This document shows, one piece after another, positions 1-10,000 of a stretch of DNA of 26,764 nucleotides (the stretch's first letter is position 1; each line of letters starts with the position of its first letter). The notes beneath the pieces are model-generated. The model ran no database searches. It had not been told where the DNA came from and saw only the letters and a program-made list of their open reading frames with translations. A program made the position numbers and the translations under genes. Where the stretch lies: contig BMAT01003464.1 in the NCBI GenBank assembly GCA_019649035.1, positions 98,452-125,215 on the forward strand. Direction: 5' to 3'. This stretch comes from Elysia marginata (lineage: Eukaryota > Mollusca > Gastropoda > Plakobranchidae).

Positions 1-124
1 GCGTTACAATAAATATCCTGTGGGATTGTTTCTCAATCTCCAGGGCCAATCGACGTGACATCTACAAGCTGAAAACAGTCATTAGGCCAACTTTGTTAGA
101 CAAAATTGTAACAATTTTTTTTCC

Positions 125-127
<3 letters not shown>

Positions 128-164
<37 letters not shown>
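128..164. repeat. (CT)n microsatellite
   Basis: An almost pure CT dinucleotide run of about 18 units, followed by a short imperfect extension to about 170. It lies upstream of the PDIA6 promoter elements. Pyrimidine runs of this kind are common in animal promoters, but no function is visible here. Confidence 0.95.
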
Positions 165-175
<11 letters not shown>

Positions 176-306
176 AAGTAAATTCAGGAGGAGGAATCTA
201 TTAAAAAATGTTTCTAGGCCTTGTTTGGGTGTCGGTGGTAGCTTCCCTTACCGGCCGGCCTCCTGAAGCCGTTCACACCACAACACGTACTTTTACTTGA
301 TTATGA

Positions 307-325
307 CCAATCAGAGTGAGCCACG
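307..325 (+). promoter_or_regulatory. ER stress response element (ERSE), exact match
   Basis: CCAAT at 307-311, exactly nine bases, then CCACG at 321-325. This is the full ERSE-I consensus CCAAT-N9-CCACG, in the same orientation as PDIA6. In vertebrates NF-Y binds CCAAT and ATF6 (also XBP1) binds CCACG, inducing ER chaperones and disulfide isomerases during the unfolded protein response. PDIA6 is a known target class, so motif and gene agree. It lies 572 bases upstream of the start codon, so the transcription start is probably around 350-470, with either a long leader or a 5' UTR intron. Confidence 0.85.
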
Positions 326-477
326 ACAGTGTGCCCTTGTTATGCCGAGTGTGGAATCGAAACTACAAGACTTGTCAAACTCGGAAAGACGACGGTCTAA
401 GCTCCAAAGCACCAAAAAGTTGAGGTTGTAAACAAAGATTCACCAACTTGCATCGGCAGCTTTCTACAACATGTTGC

Positions 478-842
478 GTGAGTTCTTTGTTCAACACAAA
501 TGTAGAATTAGATTAGAAAAGTGTCTACATCTAAGTTAGCTTTAACTCCTAAAAGGCAAAGAAATTCTAGATTAGATCTGAGCCTTACTAGTACTAGCCT
601 CTAGAGATCTAGATCTAGTAGAATCTAGACGTTTTACTAAGTCTAAAGTTTAGAAGCCCCTGCTGCTATAAAATTAAAAATGTCTGCACTTATGGCAATG
701 TATTATAATATCTAGATCTAGATCTCATTGCCATACATTTGTTCTGAATTTAAAGTTTGAATCCCCGAGAAAAGGCGATAGCTGCTTATTATATGTTTAG
801 GCCTGTATCTTGTCGTTACTCAAGATTATTTTTCGTCCTTAG
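478..842 (+). other. candidate 5' UTR intron of PDIA6
   Basis: A strong donor-like GTGAGT begins at 478, about 150 bases downstream of the ERSE. A pyrimidine-rich acceptor ends at 842 (TTTTTCGTCCTTAG). Splicing would move the promoter close to a short first exon, the usual distance for an ERSE. Other AG acceptors lie at 854-855 and 870-871, so the exact junction is open. An unspliced leader is the alternative. There is no transcript evidence. Confidence 0.35.
691..735. repeat. Perfect 10-bp inverted repeat around AGATCT palindromes
   Basis: TATGGCAATG at 691-700 is the exact reverse complement of CATTGCCATA at 726-735. The 25-base loop is AT-rich and holds overlapping CTAGATCTAG palindromes. 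Further AGATCT/CTAGA copies lie at 570-630. It sits in the PDIA6 leader or putative 5' UTR intron. Confidence 0.8.
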
Positions 843-865
843 AATTTAGACTCAGCGGCTGCAAA

Positions 866-985
866 ATGCAGTGCTTACATTTTGCATCGGGTAAAAATGT
901 TTTACTTGTTCATCACAGGGTCAAGTCTCTTGCTAGTTGCCATGGTGATGGCATCAAGCCATGCTCTATACGGTCCTGGAGATGA
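866..985 (+). other. upstream ORF overlapping the PDIA6 start
   Basis: An ATG at 866, with A at -3, opens a 39-codon reading frame that ends at TGA 983-985. It lies in the +1 frame relative to PDIA6 and runs past the main ATG at 897. If the leader includes it, it would limit initiation at 897 unless scanning is leaky. An AG acceptor at 870-871 would remove this ATG. The peptide has no recognisable features. Confidence 0.4.
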
Positions 986-1069
986 TGTAGTTGTTCTTAC
1001 GCCATCAAACTTTCATAAAACAGTTATTGAAAGCAACGAGCTCTGGCTTGTGGAGTTCTATGCTCCTTG
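897..1069 (+). CDS. PDIA6: PDIA6 coding exon 1
   Basis: Encodes residues 1-57 and two bases of W58: the signal peptide, mature N terminus (LYGPGDDVV) and first beta-alpha-beta unit up to EFYAP. The donor is TG|GTAATA. The intron is phase 2 and cuts immediately before the first CGHC. Confidence 0.95.
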
Positions 1070-4000
1070 GTAATACCATAATTTTGTCACTCATAAATGA
1101 ATGAATGTCAATTTTAAAATGCCGTTTGAAAATTGAAGAAATGCTGTACTACAAGTTTGCATTTTAAACTAAAAGCACCAGAATAATGAATTTAAGCTAA
1201 TGATTCTTTTAATTTAACTAATATTTTATTGCATTCTATAGCATGATAGCTGCTAACATCTTGGAAATGAAGATTAATGCAAAAAATAATATATAATTTC
1301 CAATTTCATTTTTTTAAATTATGCAACTTTACTCTCTTTAGTGGAAAGTTTCCTCAATAGGAAGTACACACAACATGAGAACAAATTTGACTTGAAAAAG
1401 TACAAGTGCAAGTTTATAATAAACTATACTAACTTTTGTAGTAAAAATGTTCAGGAATGTATGCCTATACTTTTTCTCCTTTCAAATGTGCAATCAGTCA
1501 TATAGTACATAGTATTTTGGCTGGGTGAGTTAAAGGCGATGGGATTTAGAACTACCAAGTTTACTCTAATAATTTTGAAGCCAATATTACCTGAGACATT
1601 GATGAATAGATAATGTATGCAAATTACAATCAGTACCATCCATTTTAAAAATGATTTCTTTTGACTCATTTTTAGGTGCGGCCACTGCAAGGCTTTGACG
1701 CCAGAATGGAAGAAAGCTGCGACAGCTCTTAAGGTATTCTTTGTTGTAATGTTGTAAACCTAATTAAGTGAAATAAATAATCTTTGTTTATCACTTTGAA
1801 CAGCTTTGTATTGTAAATGAATAATTCATAGAGCTTTTAAATTGCAGTGTTCTTGGCCCTTGGTTGAAAGTTGCTTAATATTGTAAAATTTACAGTTATC
1901 TCAATTACTTTTTTTCGTTAACATTTCATTGACAAATATTTAGGTTATGTATCAAAGAGCAGTCACTAATTGGCAAATAGCAACAAAATTGGCCACGGCT
2001 CATAATAGTATTTTATATTTTCTAGTCAAGTGTATTTATCATGAACCTTTTTCAGGCATCGATTCAGTGGAATTGAATTGATCTACCTTTTTTTTCTAAA
2101 TCCCTGCGTATTGAAACACCTTACCTAATAGTAAATATTTCTTCATTGTCCAAAGAAAATAGGAAAAAATTTAGTTATAAGAATGTAGTCCTATTTGCCT
2201 TGTCCTCCTCTCTTGTAAGTTGTAATGAGTCAGAACCTGATTGGCCTCGTGTGTATCCCCAGGGTGTTGTCAAACTCGGAGCCGTGGATGCCGATGAACA
2301 CAGAGGTCTGGGTGGCCAGTACGGTGTACAGGGTTTCCCAACCATCAAGGTTTTCGGAGCAGACAAGTTCAAACCCACTGACTATCAAGGTGTTGTTTTT
2401 GTTGTTTTTTGTCTCTCACATATTAGGAATATTACAACTGAAGTTTCAATGTGACGTATAATTGAAGAGTTTGGTGAAAAAAATGAAGTTTAAGCGATTT
2501 TTAAAAAGCTGAGAAATGGGACAGATATTGTTTTGTTTTTTTAATTCTTTGTTTCTGCATTTATGTCTCATATTATTGGCTCTTGTATCTCCAGTTACCA
2601 TTATGACCATTTTTAAAAAGTAAAATCTTTAAGTAATTCAGTTGTTTTCTCATGAAACCTTAAATCCCAAAATGGATGTAATGCATTTAGTCATAAAACC
2701 CTGAAATCTTCACCTGTTGTGCTCAGGTCCGCGCCAAGCCCAAGGTATTGTGGACTCTGCTCTGAGTGCTGCATCCAGTATGGTGAAGTCCCGACTGTCT
2801 GGAAAGAGCAGTGGAGGAGGAAGGGTGTGTATTCTCAGACAATAACGTGTCTCTGCTAGTTCTTTGTCACCAGTGAAAACATTCCGGGGCTACATTGCTA
2901 ATAATATGCTTGAAACATTTTTCTGAAGAGATATTGGACTTTTTGTTTATTTGAAATAGTATGAAATGTGCTTTTTAATTTGAAATAGTATGAATTGCTA
3001 ATCTCATTTTTAAACAAATTTTTACATAGGAATGAATGTTTTGATCTATCAAGCTCTTATTTTTGTGTTTTGCACTGTTGCTGCTAATGTGGTAAATGAT
3101 TAATATCTGAGTCACATTTTTTTCTTATGCTTTGTCAAGAATGCCACCACTAACTGATTCTTTGAATATATATGAGAAAACATTCAAATTAGATCAATTT
3201 CTTCCTGTCAAATTTTTAAGTGTAATATTAAGTTGCAACCCATGGCCACAATACAAGCCTATTGTCTGCTGTAATTTATGATGTTGCTTTTCTTACCACA
3301 GAGTTCTGGAGGAAGTGGCGGAGGAGACCAGAAAGACGTCATTGAGCTGACTGATGCCAACTTTGAGAAGGAAGTTTTGAACAGCGAAGACATGTGGTTG
3401 GTTGAGTTTTACGCTCCTTGGTGTGGCCACTGTAAGAACCTTGCCCCTCACTGGGCCTCGGCCGCTACACAGCTGAAAGGCAAGGTCAAGCTCGGAGCCC
3501 TGGACGCTACAGTCCACTCTGTGATGGCAAGCCGTTACCAGGTACAAACTACAAACAATTGTGATCCCAATCCCCAAAACCCAGCTAACTTCGTAAATTT
3601 TCATTATGGATATTATATCTGACCACAAAGCATAAAACTTCAGGAACATTGTGCGCAAGACATGATGCATTTTTAAAAAAAAATTTTTAAATGAATTTTC
3701 AAAGCTAGGACATTTGATGGATTTTTTATGGTGTTTGATTCTGAGAAATTGTCTGTGGCTCTGAATGGGATTGGGCGACTTCAGCAAGGTTGTTGGGATT
3801 GGGTCACAATTTTTCTACCAGATTGTCAGTTGTTACATCATCTAAAATCTCAAAATTTTGAGCACCACTGACAACGAATTGCAAATTCTGGAGTGTATTT
3901 TCTTTAAAAAGAGTTTTAAAAAATTTGTTTTGGTATTGATCCTTAAGTAATAACATTTTTTACTGAGAGTCAAGTATGATTTAATTTTTATCTGTATTGA

Positions 4001-7000
4001 CATGATTACCAATTAGGCTTGATAAATCTTAAGTTATGTTCTGCCAGACTGAGGTGTCATCTATTTTGTCAGACGAGAGTAAACTTAGATCATAAATTGA
4101 GATTCTTAAGAAAAAATCTTACAAAATGCTTGGTTTAAACTGATTATATCTCATATCTTTAACATCATCGTTACTTCAATTCATGTGACCATTTTTTCCT
4201 ATTTTTTTTTTGGTCAATGTGAATTTTGTCATGGAATGATTATTGTGTGTTATTTTTTTATTGTAATCTTTGAATGCTTTTGGATAATGTTAATTAGAAA
4301 TATAATGGTTTTGTTGATGAAAACAACCAAGCCTAACTTAAAGGAGATCTAATTTGTGGATTATTTATATATATTCTGCGCTGTCAGGTTCAAGGTTTTC
4401 CAACTATCAAAATGTTTCCTGCTGGCAAGAAAGGCTCTGAGGTTGTTGAATACGACGGAGGCCGTACCTCCAGTGACATTGTTGCATGGGCAACGGACAA
4501 GCTGGCTGAAAACATTCCGCCACCGGAGGTCGTGCAGGTGAGACGAGGGTCATGACAAGTTGAATATGTTACTCTACTGTTGTTAGACAGCTACTTGTGT
4601 CATTGAGAGAGCCCAGTTCCCAGCAAAACATTTATTTTAATTCTCAGATTTTCAATCAAACCTTTTATCCAAGGAATGTTGTTGTGGGCTTGCTCATTCC
4701 CTTACTATAAATTTACTGGTAGATCAGGGGCAAAAAATAAATCTTTGTGACTACAGATTTTTGCAGAAGTTGTTAGATTTTAAAGGAAGTTTAACATTTT
4801 ATACCACTGTTATTGTTCATGAAATCTTGAGTTTGTACTATTTCATCAATTGGTGACAAACGGAGCACAGCACGCTGGTATTCATTGTTCAAAGTGCAGG
4901 CGTTGTTGTGGGAGCTTTGGGGCATATTCTGCCGAAAGAAAATTTTTTTGCTAGAAAGCTATATATATTAAAGCCTGCAAAATTTTTTTTATCTTTTTAT
5001 AGAACGAGAACAGGTTTGTTACTCAATGATTTTCTTGTAGAACTCAATGATTTTCTTGTAGAACTCAACTCAATAACCTTGAAAAGTTATAAGACAAGCC
5101 CATTTTGTTTTTCATAAATTCTTTGTAATTCTTAAAAACTAGCTCTTTATTAGAGTGAACACGTTATTTATTGTTCAGAAATGGTGATTTTATTTGGGTA
5201 CAGTTGTACAATTTAAGTTCAAGTCTTCCACTGCCTTGTGGTTGCACATGGTGAATGTAGGATTGAAATATGGCAGGTAATTACTGCTTTAGATTTGCTG
5301 CCAGTACATCGAAAGCAGGAAAGGTTTTAAATGTTTAGAGAACAAACTGAAAGTGGTTAGTGGATAACGGCAGTTTTTACAAGTATACTAGGACTAGAGT
5401 GGACACAACCAGAACTGCCTTGTATTTTCATTCCACTGATAGGTCAAGTGTTTATAATGTGCACAGGTTTTCCTGACATGCCCTTATTAAACTCTAGCTG
5501 TGGATCTTAAGTATATCATACTATGTTTTCTGATTCTTTGCAATCTTTGAAATTAGGTCTATAAATTAGTGGAGACCATGTTATGTAAAAGTTGATGTTT
5601 TCCTCGCTACAGCTCACAAAGCAGTCAGTCCTGTCGTCAGCCTGTGACGACCGCCAGCTGTGTATCGTGTCGGTCTTGCCCCACATTCTGGATTGCCAGT
5701 CAGCCTGTAGAAACTCTTACCTTAAAACTTTGAAGCAGATGGGCAACAAGTTCAAGAAACAGATGTGGGGGTAAGGGTTCAAATCAATCTATCATATAGT
5801 GGTTTGTATGTATTATGGGTGTTTGTATGTCTTACGATGGTCCAGATGAATCAGATGTCGTAACTTTATGTTGATACTATGAACATTTTTTTAAAGCTTT
5901 TAAACATTTTCTTTTAATTATGTGAAATTTTAGTTGCCTGCAAATGGATGGTAAAAGATATATAAATTTTTATTGTGGAAGATCATGTGTGAACCTGGCC
6001 AAAAAGAGGAAAGGGTATTGCTCAGCATGTCTCAGCTAATCTCTAATTACATCTGATGTAAATATAATTATTTAAAGAGCTGCCAACTAGTACTGATTTT
6101 AGTATTTCAGTTTGAGAATGACTACCAAAATACTGGAGTACTGATGTCAAACCTAAAATACTGAAATCAGCTATGACTTGGGGAAAATATCTTTGGCTAC
6201 TCAAATTTGAGAGAAATCATTTAGTCCAGTCTTATAAGATTAGAAGATTACTAGCAAAATGCACCAGATCATCTTTTTTCCAAAAGAAAACGAATTTACA
6301 TCTTTCAGAACTTTCTTTAAAAGTACTTTGTTGAAATTAAACACAGTTCAACTTCAAATACATGTATCAAGGACTTAACGACTGCAGTATGCTAGATATA
6401 TGGGTTTCATACATACGTCTTATCTTTGTTGGACCATGTTCTCGTTGTGAGTACTTAAACGTTCTGGAAAATACTGAAATTGAGGTCTCTAAGTACTGGA
6501 GCTAGTTGACTAGGGGTTGGTAGCTCTGTATTTAGCATGTGAGCTGATTAAGCAGAATTAATTTGTGACAAGATTGCAAACTAAACATCAAGTTTACTAG
6601 TCACAACTAATTCTATACAGGGGAAGTACAGTGGAGTCCAAGTAATTCAAAGCTGGATTATTTGAAATATTTGCTGAATTCAGACTATATTCTGTGCATT
6701 AGTTTTATTTATTACATGTGATGTATACTAATCGTTCAATTGTAGGATGATTCACAGTTATATTTTGTTGCCTTGAGCTTTGAACATTCTAAACTGGACC
6801 TTATTCAAGTTGACACACATGCTTCACTTGTTTCAGTTGGGTTTGGGCCGAGGCTGGTCAGCAAATGGAGCTGGAGGAGACGCTGGACATTGGTGGATTT
6901 GGCTATCCTGTAAGTGTTCCTTCCTGCTACACTGCTGGGGACAAACAAATTGCAGTATTCCCATAAGGTTTTCACTGCAGATACTGCATTTTGATTATCC

Positions 7001-10000
7001 CGGGCAGTACAGCTGAACACAGGCATATGTGTAGGATGTGGGACCTCTAACAGAGCCTCCAAAAAATTATTCAAGTTTTTTAATAGAATGTGCGAAAGGA
7101 AAAAAAATTAACAATTAGGCCTCAGATCATGCATTATGGGTACCTTGTAAAAGCCTTTCAGAGCATCATAGGTTTTTTAAAATGTCGCAGTGTCCAACAT
7201 TGTAGGAAAAGCAATAGGTCCTAATAGCAGCCTTTTTTCTTTACAATGGCAAGTTTTTTGTATTATTTAAACACTAACAATTGCCTATATACATTTTCTG
7301 CTGTTTGTTTTTATTTTTTTTTATTCATAAAGCCCAACATTCCAAATCCGTATCTCAATGTAAAGGGGTAATTTTTTGTTTAGTTGAAATGAAAGATAAA
7401 ATTTACAGAACAAGTTTTATGTGCTTATTGTATGTCAGGGTAATAAACATATTTTCAATTGGTTTGTATTTGCAGGCTCTTGCTGCCGTCAACTCAAGGA
7501 AAATGAAATTTTCTCTAATGAGAGGTTCCTTCAGTGAGAATGGCATCAATGAATTTCTCAGGTAGGAGAAAAGTTACAAGAAAATCTATGAGAAATGCTA
7601 CATGTATAATAGTGTTCTTCAATTGAAGAAAACTTATTTGTCTCGCATTCTATCCAAATGAGTCTGAAGTCGCACAGCTTAGTTTTGAGATATAGACTTT
7701 CAAAGTTTTAGTGGGTATTCAGAGGACTTTTTTTTATTTTAGATTTTGACGTTTAAACCATTTCTGAACAGTTTTCACACCTGATTTATGATGAAAATTC
7801 ATGTTTTATGTGTTTGATATTATTTGGTATGGTTGCTAAGGACTGAACACCATTATAGTTGTCTATGCTTTTAGTGCAATCTTCGCCCTTTTCTAAAACT
7901 CTACACAAGTTCTAACCTTGCCAACTTCAAACAGCTATAACTGCAGACAGAAGCATGATAGATATTTTGTATTTGCTGTAATTGGAAGAGGAGAAAATAA
8001 TGTTTTCTGTGATACGAATATCTTACTACTACCTTCCAATTTTGACTTAAGACTCATCTTGACTGGTTGCAAGACATTTGCTTCTTTTCAATCTCATCTG
8101 GTTGTCCATGATCTCTGGTGTGCATGATGAAAACAATATGTCTTGCAACCACTCCAAATGAGTCTTAAGTCGAAATTGGAAGGTAGTCAGATATTGGTAT
8201 CACAGGAAAGCTTACTTTCTCTACTTCCAAATACAGCAAACAGAAAAGCTCTGTCGTGCTTCTGTATGAAGTTATAGTCGTTTGAAGTTGGCAGGTTTAG
8301 AACTTGTGCAATTTCAAAAAGGTAAGAACAGCATTTGAAGTTTAAACAACTATGAAAGTATTGAGGCTTTAGCAACCATACCAATTAAAATTAATTCCTG
8401 AAAATGAAATTTGAACATTAATTAGGTTTGAAACCTGTTTAGAAATGGTTTTAGCGCCAATATCTAAATTTTTTACTTCCGAACACCCACTAAACTTTAA
8501 AAGCCTATATCTCCAAACTAAGACTTTCAACTTACGACTCATTTGAACAGAATGTGAGACATATGTACAAAATCATAAAAGAATAATCCATCAAGGTCAT
8601 ATATAAGCTTTATAACTCGAGTGTTAGTCTCACCTTTTAGCCAGAGTTGTACATACACGGCACAGAACTCCAGCAAGTTCATGCCAATGCCATGAATTAC
8701 AATAGAACATGTCTACAGCAGGATTTTTAATACAGAGAGAAAAATCTCCCTGTAGGCTTTTTACTGCAATCGAAATGTAAAGGGGTGTGATTGAAAAATT
8801 GAAAAGAGAACCTCTGCTTTGATGGCACTCCCATAGACAAGGCACGTAACAAGACTCTTTTCACCCACTCCCTCCCCTCTTATTTTACAGATGTTTTAAT
8901 TATAAACTTAAAACTAGCATGTATTAATTACCTTGCTCTAGGCCTACAGGCTACAGTGCCTACTTTCACTGCACTGGGCACGCCGTTGACAATACCGCAC
9001 TCAGTCCCCCCCCCTCTCCATTTCCCTAATAGTAATACAATGCAAAAACTACTAGTGAACTAGACATGGGCATGCGCAAACATTGCACTGGCTTGTCTAT
9101 CTTCAGATGAATTGATAGGTTTTAATCATTTGCAATTTAAAGCTCTTTGTTTTTGTTTCTATCTAACTTAACTTTTTTTTTACTATATATTGTATAAGGG
9201 CCACTGAATTTTGGGGGGATCTATTAATAAATTATTATTATTATCGTAAGCTATATGTTATCTTTTGTTGTATGTTTGCAGAGATCTTTCGTACGGCAGA
9301 GGCTCCACAGCACCACTGAAAAATGCCAAGTTGCCAAATATCAAGACCATTGATCCCTGGGATGGCAAGGATGGCGTGGTAAGATAACAGCTTAAGTTGT
9401 TGGGGTCTTTCTCTATAGTGGGGAATTTACATAGGAAATTAGAGATTTTTGTTGTCAAACTTATTCTATTATCTACATGTTTTCTTCCATAAGTTTATAA
9501 ATTTTCCATTGGATTGGGAAAATAAGATTTTGTTACTGATTTCAGCTGAAGTGAAAAACAATGAATTGCAAAGAGTATCTTGATATGTGTGTTTCGCAAT
9601 GTTATTTAGAAAGAAGAAAAAATGTGTGGTGCCCCAGGAAAACGCTGTCAAACCTTCCATTTACTTTATGTTCAGTTCTTGGTATTTCTGAATCCTTCAC
9701 TCCTTTCTCAGCAAAATGCACTTTGCTTTATCAAAATGTCTTAACTAGAACCTGAGGTATGGCTTACTGTTGGGCTGCAAAGTAGAAAAACAAACAGAAA
9801 AATAGAGAAAAGGCCTTCTAAACTTTACACAACTGTATGACTATGAATTTTAAGCACAGTAGTTTCGCCCAAAACTAAAAATTCAAAACATGTGTTCATA
9901 GAAATTTTCATCAACACAAGTTTGGCCTGGTTTGCCGAGGCTACTACACAAATGTTCTCTTTTCAAAGATTTTGCAGCACCTGCTCATGTGTTGCAACCT

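Noticed and set aside
882-896. In-frame TTG at 882 as the PDIA6 start
   Set aside because: A non-AUG start is unlikely in an animal gene. The ATG at 897 has A at -3 and begins directly before the signal-peptide hydrophobic core.
3293-3787. 164-codon minus-strand frame
   Set aside because: Its C-terminal half is a shadow of PDIA6 exon 5 and the rest is AT-rich intron sequence.
7918-8384. Plus- and minus-strand frames with similar peptides (PTSN-YN--QKHDR)
   Set aside because: The similarity arises because they lie in the two arms of the inverted repeat; they are repeat sequence, not genes.
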